This document shows, one piece after another, positions 34,931 to 42,756 of a DNA stretch of 64,000 nucleotides. Location: positions 1 through 64,000 of the forward strand of contig NZ_RCWJ01000003.1 in the NCBI RefSeq assembly GCF_003668565.1, given 5' to 3'. The stretch is from Mycetocola zhadangensis. GTDB lineage: Bacteria > Actinomycetota > Actinomycetes > Actinomycetales > Microbacteriaceae. The translations under genes and the position numbers were made by a program. The notes under the pieces were generated by a model, which saw nothing but the letters and a program-made list of their open reading frames with translations, searched no databases and had not been told where the DNA came from. How positions within the stretch are numbered: the first letter of the stretch is position 1; every line of letters begins with the position of its first letter.

Positions 34931-37066
34931 TCAGTCCTGCTTCCTGCCAGGGCGGGTGGCATTTCGGCGCCGAACCAGCAGAAGCACGAGTCCGGCCAAC
35001 ACGAGTGCTGCCGCGATCCCGCCGATTACGAGAATGCCCGTGTTGTCGACGCCCGACTGCGAGAGGGTGCTGCGGGTCCGGCCCTGTTCGGTGGCAGCGG
35101 GGTCTGTAGATGGCGACCCGCCGGTCACTCCGGGTGCAGCGGTCGTTCCAGGCGTCGGCACAGGTGGCACCGCGGGCGTTGTCGGTTCGACGGGCGGGTC
35201 TGTTGGCACGGGTGGCGCGACCGCGAGGCTCGAGACGCGCACGTAGTCGAACGTGCTGGTGAATCCTGCGCCGGCCATCGAGACCAGCCCGATGCGCGGT
35301 GCGACGCCGAGCGGGGTTGTCCAGGTTCCGGACTCGTCCCAGGTTTCGCCGTCGAGGCTTGTGTATCCGGTGTACAGGTTCTCGGTGTCGCTGTGCTGGC
35401 GAACGATGCGCAGGTAGGTGTCCTCGCCGACCGGACCGCCGACGCCGTTGCCGTACGCCGGGTATCCGGCGGGCACCGGATCCTGTCGTTTCGCGAACTC
35501 GGTCTGGCGGGTCTCCCAGATCGAGGAGACGGCGTGCTTAATGAAGTTGCCGTCATCGGTGTACAGCACGATGCCGCCCTGCACGAAGTTCTGGCAGCAA
35601 CCTTCTGCAGGAACCGAAACTGAGAGTCGCGTCTCCACGACGTAGTCGCCTTCCGGTGCCTGCTCGGTGAGGAGCCCGGCCGCGCCGGGGTCCGGACTGA
35701 GGTCAGCGCCCTGGGTGTCGAATCGGAACTGGCCGTCCTCAATCCCGTACGTCGACGCATCCGGTTCTCGGATCCACGTCCACTGCGGCGAGAGCGCATC
35801 CCCGTCGAACTCGTCTGAGAGCGCTGCGATCGGGTCGCCTGGCTGCGGCTGGGTCACGGGCGGGGATGCCGGGGCTGCCGTTTCCCCCGGCTGTGTCACC
35901 GGCGCTGGCTGAGGCGTATCCGATGGGCCTCGTCCACCGCGCACCGTTGGCCAACCGTCAACCCAGTCGATCCGATCCATCAGCACCGGCCGTTTCGTGT
36001 AGGTCTCCCCCTCGACCATATATGGGTCGTTCCGGTCGACGGCGTGGTAGACGATCCACTGTGTGCCGGCCAGGTCGGTCACCATCGAGTTGTGTCCGGT
36101 TCCGATCCAGCGGTTGCCGTTCTGGTGCAGCACGGGCGTTCCGCCGACCCGGCCGGCGAGAAGCGAGGTCCCTGTGCGATCGACGAACGGGCCAGTGGGA
36201 CTGGTCGAACGACCGGCGAACACCCCGTATCCGGTGAGTGGCCCGGCGCAGCAGTTTGTTGCCGAGCCGAGGAGGTAGAAGTAGCCGTCGTGCTCGACGA
36301 CGTTGGTTCCCTCGTAGCGGTTCGAGATCGACACCTCGATCTGGCTGGCCGGGTCGGTGCTGAGGCCGTCGGCGCTCAGCTCGCGCACCGAGAGTCCGCC
36401 GAAGTAGCTGCCGAAGTAGAGGTAGTTCTGGCCGTCGGCTGTGATCACCTCGGGGTCGAAGACCCAGCGGCGCGCGTTGGGATCGGTGCTCCCTGGCGGG
36501 GCCATCGGTTCAACGACGGGTGCGCCGGCGTCGGTCCATGGCCCGGCCGGAGTGTCGGCCGTTGCGACGCCGATGGCGGAACCGCCGCCTGGGGCGGTTG
36601 TCTCAGTTGCCGTGTAGTAGAGGTGGTATTGACCGTTCAGGTAGACGACGTCGGGGGCCCACATGTCACCGGCCCCGATCCACGCTGGCTTTTGCGGCAG
36701 CGCTTCGGCCACGAATGCCCAGGTGACCAGGTCGGTCGAGCGGTAGGTGGGGATGCTGTAAAAACGCAACGACCCGTCGGGGTTGGTTTCATCGGCGTCA
36801 AGCGCGTCCCGGGTGCAGAACAGGTACCAGGCCTCATCGGCGGGGTCAGCCGACCGAATGACGTCGGGGTCGGCGCATTGCTCGGCCGTGCGCCCGTCCG
36901 GCAGTGTGAGGGTGAGCGGATTGGTGTAGCTGCCCGTGGCAACCGCTGCGGCGAGCGCCGCTTCCGGACGCACGGTCGGGGCTGCGGCGCCGGCCGCGCT
37001 GGCCGGGATCAAGCCGAACATCAGTGCGGCAGCAGCGAATCCGGCGGCCAGGGGCAGTTTTCTCAT
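34931..37066 (-). CDS. Secreted GH43 glycosidase with ConA-like domain and C-terminal membrane anchor
   Basis: The 711-residue protein has a signal peptide (1-28), a GH43 five-blade propeller (about 45-390) with a catalytic-base region CADPDVIRS, WAPDVVYLNGQYHLYYT and NRYEGTNVVEHDGYFYL (acid). A proline-rich linker with QPG repeats follows. A beta-xylosidase C-terminal-like/DUF1349 lectin domain (about 425-620) is next, then a Thr/Pro-rich linker and the tail LSQSGVDNTG, a TM helix and RRRNATRPGRKQD. The tail resembles a degenerate LPxTG-type sorting signal. It probably releases arabinose or xylose from plant polysaccharide outside the cell. It is last in the ABC-transporter operon. Confidence 0.9.
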   Translation of the reverse strand: MRKLPLAAGFAAAALMFGLIPASAAGAAAPTVRPEAALAAAVATGSYTNPLTLTLPDGRTAEQCADPDVIRSADPADEAWYLFCTRDALDADETNPDGSLRFYSIPTYRSTDLVTWAFVAEALPQKPAWIGAGDMWAPDVVYLNGQYHLYYTATETTAPGGGSAIGVATADTPAGPWTDAGAPVVEPMAPPGSTDPNARRWVFDPEVITADGQNYLYFGSYFGGLSVRELSADGLSTDPASQIEVSISNRYEGTNVVEHDGYFYLLGSATNCCAGPLTGYGVFAGRSTSPTGPFVDRTGTSLLAGRVGGTPVLHQNGNRWIGTGHNSMVTDLAGTQWIVYHAVDRNDPYMVEGETYTKRPVLMDRIDWVDGWPTVRGGRGPSDTPQPAPVTQPGETAAPASPPVTQPQPGDPIAALSDEFDGDALSPQWTWIREPDASTYGIEDGQFRFDTQGADLSPDPGAAGLLTEQAPEGDYVVETRLSVSVPAEGCCQNFVQGGIVLYTDDGNFIKHAVSSIWETRQTEFAKRQDPVPAGYPAYGNGVGGPVGEDTYLRIVRQHSDTENLYTGYTSLDGETWDESGTWTTPLGVAPRIGLVSMAGAGFTSTFDYVRVSSLAVAPPVPTDPPVEPTTPAVPPVPTPGTTAAPGVTGGSPSTDPAATEQGRTRSTLSQSGVDNTGILVIGGIAAALVLAGLVLLLVRRRNATRPGRKQD

Positions 37067-37100
37067 TGTTCCTCCACGTTGAGGGGCGAGTCGGGCGGTA

Positions 37101-38150
37101 TTACGGGAGTTTCACGACGGGTGTGCTGTCGTCCCAGCTGAGCGGTAGAACGTTCATGCCGCGATACGCGATCGCGGGGTCCCAGGAGTGAAAGACGATT
37201 CGGTCGGATCCGTCCGGCCCCGAAATGATGTCCTGGCCACCTGGGCCGATGTAGGCCTCGTCGGTCAGCGCGCTGGTCAGGAGCGGCCCGTCGGCCTTGG
37301 TGTACGGACCGGTGAGTGCTGGGGCAGTGGCGTAGCCGGTGGCGTAGGAATAACCGCCGTAGTCGTTCGCCGAGTAGAACAGGACGTAGCTGTCGTCGTG
37401 GGTGACAATCACGGGCGCTTCGATGAGCGAGCCCTCCCACTCTTCGGTTTGCGAGAGCAACCGCACGGGCTCCCCCGCGAGGGACACACCGTCCGGCCCG
37501 AGCGGCGACAACTGCAACCAGGTGTCGAGTGCGCAGCAGTTGCCGTCGTTTTTCCAGACGAGGTAGCGAGAACCGTCGGCGTCGGTGAAGCTCGCCGCAT
37601 CGATGGCGCCGCCCTCGTCGAGTGGGCAGATCAGCGGCGTGTCACTTGTCGCCACGAACGGGCCAATGGGGGCGTCAGCCGTGGCAGCACCAATGCACTG
37701 TTTGCTCGACGCGGCGTCCTGGGCGGTGAAGTACAGGGCGAACCGGCCGTCGGCGAGTTCGGCGACGTCTGGCGCCCAGGTGCGACCCTCCTCCGCCCAG
37801 GCGGGGAGTTCGGGGAATGCGTCCTCGTCGGCAATTTCCCAGGTCTCGAGGTCGTCGGACGTTGCGAACTGCACGTTCGCGGTGAGGCTGTTTGTCGCGT
37901 ATGCGTAGTAGGTGTCGCCGATCTTCAGCACGTCGGGGTCGGGGAAATGCTGGGCGATGACGAAGGCGGCGGGTGACGCCGCTTCCGAGGTTTCGCCGTC
38001 ACTGGTGTCGCCGGTTGAGCATCCGCTGAGCACGAGCGTTCCAGTGAGAACCACGGCGACGGCAGCCAATAGGTGCCGACCGGCGTTGCCACGCGGCTCC
38101 GCGAAGCGAGTCGAGCTCGCGCCGCGGAGCCATTCGAGCGGCAATATCAC
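37101..38150 (-). CDS. GH43 family lipoprotein
   Basis: The 349-residue protein has a lipobox LVLSGC (Cys44 region) after a long N-terminus, then a single GH43 domain. The domain shows FPDPDVLKIGDTYYAYAT (catalytic base), TWAPDVAELADGRFALYF and GSLIEAPVIV (catalytic acid). It probably removes arabinofuranosyl or xylosyl units from oligosaccharides at the outer membrane face, feeding the adjacent transporter. The start is chosen as ATG 38150, which overlaps the permease stop by four bases. A GAGGAAC site precedes the next gene, 34 bp downstream. Confidence 0.88.
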   Translation of the reverse strand: MILPLEWLRGASSTRFAEPRGNAGRHLLAAVAVVLTGTLVLSGCSTGDTSDGETSEAASPAAFVIAQHFPDPDVLKIGDTYYAYATNSLTANVQFATSDDLETWEIADEDAFPELPAWAEEGRTWAPDVAELADGRFALYFTAQDAASSKQCIGAATADAPIGPFVATSDTPLICPLDEGGAIDAASFTDADGSRYLVWKNDGNCCALDTWLQLSPLGPDGVSLAGEPVRLLSQTEEWEGSLIEAPVIVTHDDSYVLFYSANDYGGYSYATGYATAPALTGPYTKADGPLLTSALTDEAYIGPGGQDIISGPDGSDRIVFHSWDPAIAYRGMNVLPLSWDDSTPVVKLP

Positions 38151-39076
38151 CCCTTCACACCAGACGATGCGACACTTTCGACGATCTGCCGCTGCGCGAT
38201 GGCGAACAGGATCAGTACTGGGACTGACGCAATCACGGCGCCGGCCATGACTATCGAGAAGTGGGTCGAGTATGCGCCCTGCAGTTGGGACAACCCGGGC
38301 TGCAGGGTGAGGTTCTCGGGGCTGAGCAGCACGTAGATCGGCCAGAGGAAGTCATTCCAGTTGGCCAGGAAGCTCAGCACGGCGAGAGTGGACAACGCCG
38401 GCTTCGACAGCGGAACGATGATCTGCAGGAAGATTCGCAGGTCACCTGCACCGTCGATGCGAGCCGCTTCCTCAATTTCCATGGGCAGTCCAACGAAGAA
38501 CTGGCGCAGGAAGAAGACCCCGAAGGCACTCGCAGCACCGGGAATCGAGATGGCCCAGATGGTGTCGAGCCAGCCGAGGTTCTGCACGATGAGGTAGTTG
38601 GGGATGAGGAAGATGACCGGCGGCACAAGCAGCGTCGAGATGATGAGCCCGAAGACAAGTTTTTTGCCCCAGAACTCCAGGCGAGCCAGAGCGTATGCCG
38701 CCGAGGCAGCTGTCACCAGAATGATGATCGTCTGGAGCGTGGCCGCCAGGAAGCTGTTGAGCAACCATCGGAAAATCGGCTGTTGCCCGGACGACAGGGT
38801 GGCGTACGCCTCGGTCGAGAACGGATTCGGGAAGATGCCGTACGGGTTCGTGATGACGTCGCCATCCGTCTTGAACGAGGTGATGAACACCCAGACGAGA
38901 GGGAGGATGATGATGAGCGACACCACGACGAGCACGACGTAGAGCAGCACGCCGCTGACCGTGCGTGGGCGAAGGCGACGTTGTTTGGGGACGCGACCGG
39001 AGGCATCCATTCGCTTATTGTTACCACCGGCGGACGAATTGCCGTCCTGCGGGCGGGTGGGAGTCGAAGTAGTCAT
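38147..39076 (-). CDS. Carbohydrate ABC transporter permease, MalG type
   Basis: The 309-residue membrane protein has six predicted TM segments and the EAA loop EIEEAARIDGAGDLRIFLQI (about 200-225) that contacts the ATPase. A 30-residue charged N-terminus precedes TM1. With the MalF-type permease and the solute-binding protein it forms a CUT1-family importer. No ATPase gene is nearby, so a shared MsiK-type subunit elsewhere is expected. It is coupled to the following GH43 gene by a 4-bp overlap and preceded by the other permease with an 8-bp gap. Confidence 0.94.
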   Translation of the reverse strand: MTTSTPTRPQDGNSSAGGNNKRMDASGRVPKQRRLRPRTVSGVLLYVVLVVVSLIIILPLVWVFITSFKTDGDVITNPYGIFPNPFSTEAYATLSSGQQPIFRWLLNSFLAATLQTIIILVTAASAAYALARLEFWGKKLVFGLIISTLLVPPVIFLIPNYLIVQNLGWLDTIWAISIPGAASAFGVFFLRQFFVGLPMEIEEAARIDGAGDLRIFLQIIVPLSKPALSTLAVLSFLANWNDFLWPIYVLLSPENLTLQPGLSQLQGAYSTHFSIVMAGAVIASVPVLILFAIAQRQIVESVASSGVKG

Positions 39077-39084
39077 CGTGGCCC

Positions 39085-40062
39085 TTACTCCGCGCGCTCG
39101 CGCTGTAGACGGAAGTTGATCACACTGATGATCGCCAGGAACGCGAACAGGATGTAGCTCATCGCTGAGGCGGCACCCATGTTGCTTTGGCCGAGACCCT
39201 GGTCGGAGATGTACATGATCGCCGTTCGGGTTGCGTTGCCAGGCCCGCCCTTGGTGAGCAGGAAGGACTGGCCAAACATGTTCGCCGAGGCGAGGATCGT
39301 TGTCGTCGTGACGAACAGCATCACCGGTCGGAGCCCAGGCAGTGTCACGCTGAAGAACTTGCGGATCGCACCGGCACCGTCGAGCGATGCGGCCTCATAG
39401 AGATCCGCGCTGATGCCCTTCAGGCCGGCGAGGAGGATTACGGCGTTGAAGCCGAGCGTCCACCAAACGGTCACGCCGACGAGTGAGACCCAGGCCCACG
39501 GTACGTCGACGGTCCACGGGATGTCTGTCGGCAGACCGATCAGCCCGAGCAGGTTGTTGAGCATTCCGGACTGGGTGTCGAGGATGTACCGCCAGATCAC
39601 GCCGATGACGGCGACGCCGAGCACGTATGGCGCGAAGAAGATAGCGCGGAATGCCGTGCCGCCCTTGATCTTGTTGTTCAGCAGGACGGCGAGCAGCAGC
39701 GGAATGACGAGCATCACCGGCACGCTCAGGAGGGTGAAGATGCCAGTGGCGCCCATGCTCTGCCAGAAGTCGCCGTAGGTGATCGAGCCCGGGGTGAAGA
39801 GGTCGATGTAGTTCTGCAGCCCGATGAAGGTCTGTTCGACCTTGAACGGGCTCCAGTCGGTGACGCTGATGATCAGGCCGAAGACGGCAGGCGTGATCAC
39901 GAACACCGCGAAGAGGGCGAGGAATGGCGCGAGGAACAGGTAGGCCGTGCCAGTGCGGCGCGGCACCCCCGTCGCCCCGACGCGTGAACGTCGGGACGAC
40001 GGCGGTACCGCTACCGCTGGCGCGGCCGGGTTAGGCCCGGCCGCGATGCTGGAATTAGTCAC
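39085..40062 (-). CDS. Carbohydrate ABC transporter permease, MalF/UgpA type
   Basis: The 325-residue membrane protein has six TM segments and the EAA loop DLYEAASLDGAGAIRKFFSVT (about 215-240). A Pro/Ala-rich N-terminal tail of about 35 residues is present. It is the second membrane subunit of the CUT1 importer. Its start overlaps the end of the solute-binding protein gene by eight bases. Substrate choice cannot be read from it, but the GH43 and GH2 enzymes around it suggest hemicellulose-, arabinan- or arabinogalactan-derived oligosaccharides. Confidence 0.94.
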   Translation of the reverse strand: MTNSSIAAGPNPAAPAVAVPPSSRRSRVGATGVPRRTGTAYLFLAPFLALFAVFVITPAVFGLIISVTDWSPFKVEQTFIGLQNYIDLFTPGSITYGDFWQSMGATGIFTLLSVPVMLVIPLLLAVLLNNKIKGGTAFRAIFFAPYVLGVAVIGVIWRYILDTQSGMLNNLLGLIGLPTDIPWTVDVPWAWVSLVGVTVWWTLGFNAVILLAGLKGISADLYEAASLDGAGAIRKFFSVTLPGLRPVMLFVTTTTILASANMFGQSFLLTKGGPGNATRTAIMYISDQGLGQSNMGAASAMSYILFAFLAIISVINFRLQRERAE

Positions 40063-41371
40063 CGTACTTGGTCTTGTTCTGCTTGAGGACTTCGTCCGCT
40101 TTCTTGGCGGCGTCGTCCAGGGCCTGTTTCGGGTCCTTCTTGCCGGTGACCGCTTCGTTCAGCGCTGTCGTGATGAACGCGTTCGCGGCGGTGATTCCGG
40201 GAGCGCTCGTCTCGAAGTGCGCGTACTCGAGTTGTTCGAGGAACGGCTCGAGCCTGGGATACGTCTGAACAAGTGACGGGTCGTTGCGTATCTCGTTTGC
40301 GGCGGGGAGCTCACCGGTTTCGGCCCATCCGGCTGAGTTGGCGTTCATCCACTTGACGAAGGTTGCTGATGCCGCCGTCTTGTTCTCGTCCTGGCCCTTG
40401 TTGTTCAGGAACATCCAGTGTGTCGAGCTGGACCAGACGGCCTTCTCGGTGCCGATCTGAGGAACGGGTACTGCGGTCCAGTCGATGGAGCTGAAGCCCT
40501 CGTTGGTGGTCTGCCAGATTCCGTTCCAGTTGAAGGCTGTCTTTCCTGCGAGCAGTCCCTTGATGTTGCCATCCTGGGCGACGTTCGCCGGGCTGTAGCC
40601 GTTCTTGATCAGGTCGGTCATGTGCGTGAGCGCCTGGACGCCAGCATCCGAGTTGAACGTCGCCTTGGAAACGTCCTCGTTGTAGAGGTCGCCACCGAAC
40701 TGCCAGAGTAGGGACTCGAACTCGAATGTTCCGGTGAAGACGTATCCGTCGACCCATTCACCCTGGATGCCCGCGGTCTTGAGCGCGTCGAGCGCCTTCA
40801 TGTAGCTGTCCTTGTCCGTGGGAACGACTGCGGGGTCAAGACCGGCCGCCTTCAGGACGTCGTTGTTGATGTACAGGCCGAGTGGTGTGACGCTCCACGG
40901 AATTCCGTACTGGTTGTCGGCATAACTTCCTGCCTCCATGAGCCCTTCGGGGAAGTCATCGGCGCTGTAACCGAGGGCGTCGACGATGTCGTCCGCTTCA
41001 AGGAGCAGGCCCTGGGCCGCGTAGGTTGCAATGTCGTCGCCGTGTGCGACTGCGACGTCTGGGCCCTTGCCCGCCTTGACCGCGAGAGGAAGCTTCTTCG
41101 AGATGTCGCCCCACTCCTGGGGAACGTTCTTGACGACGATGTTGTCGTGTTCGCTGTTGAACTTCTCGATGAGCTTCGGGACCAGGACGGGAGCGGCGCC
41201 GCCGGTCCAACCGTTCCAGAAACTGATCTCGACCTTCGGACCGTCATAGTCCTCGCCGGTGACGGTCGCGCCTCCTCCGGTGCTACCGGACGACCCACAA
41301 GCTGTGAGGGCCAAACCGACGCCGAGCGCCAGTGTCGCCGCAAGAGTCTTGCGGGCGAATCCCTTCTTCAT
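40055..41371 (-). CDS. Sugar ABC transporter solute-binding lipoprotein
   Basis: The 438-residue protein has a signal sequence with lipobox LALTAC (Cys near 25) and a family 1 solute-binding fold: FWNGWTGGAAPVLVPKLIEKFN, PDVAVAHGDDIATYAAQG, GIPWSVTPLGLYINNDVLKAAG and WNGIWQTTNEGFSSIDWTAVPVP. The first two are the domain-1 signatures of CUT1 binding proteins. AGAGGAG precedes its ATG. It is the first gene of the five-gene leftward operon and faces the LacI regulator across 226 bp. A LacI-type half-matching operator lies 82-97 bp upstream of its start. Confidence 0.94.
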   Translation of the reverse strand: MKKGFARKTLAATLALGVGLALTACGSSGSTGGGATVTGEDYDGPKVEISFWNGWTGGAAPVLVPKLIEKFNSEHDNIVVKNVPQEWGDISKKLPLAVKAGKGPDVAVAHGDDIATYAAQGLLLEADDIVDALGYSADDFPEGLMEAGSYADNQYGIPWSVTPLGLYINNDVLKAAGLDPAVVPTDKDSYMKALDALKTAGIQGEWVDGYVFTGTFEFESLLWQFGGDLYNEDVSKATFNSDAGVQALTHMTDLIKNGYSPANVAQDGNIKGLLAGKTAFNWNGIWQTTNEGFSSIDWTAVPVPQIGTEKAVWSSSTHWMFLNNKGQDENKTAASATFVKWMNANSAGWAETGELPAANEIRNDPSLVQTYPRLEPFLEQLEYAHFETSAPGITAANAFITTALNEAVTGKKDPKQALDDAAKKADEVLKQNKTKYGD

Positions 41372-41452
41372 AACTACTCCTCTTTGAGTTTTTCGCCCAA
41401 GGGGCGGTGCGCAGGGTTACACCCGTCGGAAACGAAGGGTGTGTTGAGTGAA

Positions 41453-41468
41453 TTTACAGCGCTGGAAG
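41453..41468. promoter_or_regulatory. Candidate LacI operator upstream of the ABC operon
   Basis: TTTACAGCGCTGGAAG shares its first ten bases with the operator before the GH2 gene and keeps the central GCGC. The right arm is degenerate. It sits in the 226-bp divergent region between the solute-binding protein and the regulator. Confidence 0.6.
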
Positions 41469-41597
41469 TGCGCAGTCAAGGACCCGAAATCCGGCCGGAG
41501 CGGTAATCTGGTTTCCGCCGATGTCTCAGACTCGCAATTTGCAGACGGACGCAACACGGGCGTGGCTCATTGCCGCACCGAATATCCAGGAGGAACC

Positions 41598-42683
41598 ATG
41601 GCGGGAGTTCGCCTGCAGGATGTGGCTGAACACGCTGGCGTGTCGATGAAGACCGTCTCCAACGTGGTTCATTCCCACCCGAATGTTTCGGCAGCCATGA
41701 GGGAACGGGTGCAGCGCGCCATCGATGAGCTCGGCTATCGGCCGAACGCGATCGGACGCCGCCTCGCCACCGGCCGCACCGGCCTGATCGCTCTGGCCTT
41801 CGCCGACGTGCGCCTGCCCTACTTCTCCGAACTGGCCAACGTCATCTCGAAGGCCGCTGCCGCAACAGGACCCGGTTATCGGCTGCTGCTCGAAGAAACC
41901 GAAGGCACAATCGAGGGCGAACGCGCTGTGCTCTCGGCGAGCGAGGCCGGACTCGTCGACGGCATGCTGCTGCAGCCATCCCGGATGTCATCGCGCGAGA
42001 TCGCCGAGCGCCACGGTGATCTGCCAATGGTTCTTCTCGGCGAAGGACCCGCTCCGCTTAGCGTGGATCGTGTGATGGTCGACAACGTCGCGGCGGCTAC
42101 GGCCGCCACGGAACACCTAGCTGCACTCGGGCGCGAGCGCGTCGCTTTCGTTGGCCACGAACGGTCGGGAATGTCCTCGACGTCCCGCCAACGCATCATG
42201 GGTTACCAGGAGGGACTCGAGCGGCACGGGCTTCCGGTTGACCACGACCTTCTCATCTCGACGGGAGCCATCACGTCACAGGACGCGGCCATCGCCGTCG
42301 GGGCAGCACTCGACCGCGGCGTTCGATTCGACGGGCTGGTTTGCCGTGACGACCTGGCCGCGATCGGCGCACTCCGCGCGCTGCACGAACGCGACATCAG
42401 CATTCCGGACGACGTCGCCGTCATCGGCTGGGACAACATCGCGTTTGCCGCCACCACTTTTCCGAGCCTGTCGTCGGTCGCGCCTAACACGCAGGCCCTG
42501 GCGCGCGTGGCGCTCGACATGCTCGCCGAGCGCATCGCCGGTTTCGACGGCATTGGGCGGCACCGGGTGGTCGACTTCGATCTGGTCCTGCGAGAGAGCG
42601 CACCCGCACTGGCGTCGACGGACGCACCCGGCGGGGAGTTGGCTTCCGTGCACGCCGGGTCGGCACACGCGATATCCGCCTAG
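41598..42683 (+). CDS. LacI-family transcriptional regulator
   Basis: The 361-residue repressor has an N-terminal HTH (VRLQDVAEHAGVSMKTVSNVV), hinge helix segment GRRLATGRTGLIAL and a periplasmic-binding-like sensor domain ending with DDVAVIGWDNIAFAATTFPSLSSV. It probably represses the ABC-GH43 operon and the GH2 gene until an oligosaccharide inducer binds. GGAGGAA five bases upstream fixes the ATG at 41598; the open frame continues to 41448 but lacks similarity. Operator candidates lie on both sides of the gene. Confidence 0.94.
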   Translation: MAGVRLQDVAEHAGVSMKTVSNVVHSHPNVSAAMRERVQRAIDELGYRPNAIGRRLATGRTGLIALAFADVRLPYFSELANVISKAAAATGPGYRLLLEETEGTIEGERAVLSASEAGLVDGMLLQPSRMSSREIAERHGDLPMVLLGEGPAPLSVDRVMVDNVAAATAATEHLAALGRERVAFVGHERSGMSSTSRQRIMGYQEGLERHGLPVDHDLLISTGAITSQDAAIAVGAALDRGVRFDGLVCRDDLAAIGALRALHERDISIPDDVAVIGWDNIAFAATTFPSLSSVAPNTQALARVALDMLAERIAGFDGIGRHRVVDFDLVLRESAPALASTDAPGGELASVHAGSAHAISA

Positions 42684-42721
42684 GTCCGTCCGTGGACCGA
42701 GGACGTTCCATGTCTCGCAGG

Positions 42722-42737
42722 TTTACAGCGCCGTAAA
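42722..42737. promoter_or_regulatory. LacI operator on the GH2 promoter
   Basis: TTTACAGCGCCGTAAA is palindromic apart from one base pair and has the central CG step typical of LacI-family operators. Its first six bases act well as a -35 element; 17 bp later CATGAT (42745-42750) may be the -10, placing the transcript start on the GH2 ATG. Repressor binding would block RNA polymerase. Confidence 0.75.
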
Positions 42738-42756
42738 TTGACGGCATGATGTGTGC

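Noticed and set aside
36044-37141. A 365-codon open frame antisense to the anchored GH43
   Set aside because: The product is low-complexity Val/Arg/Gly sequence without motifs, while the other strand encodes a clear GH43.
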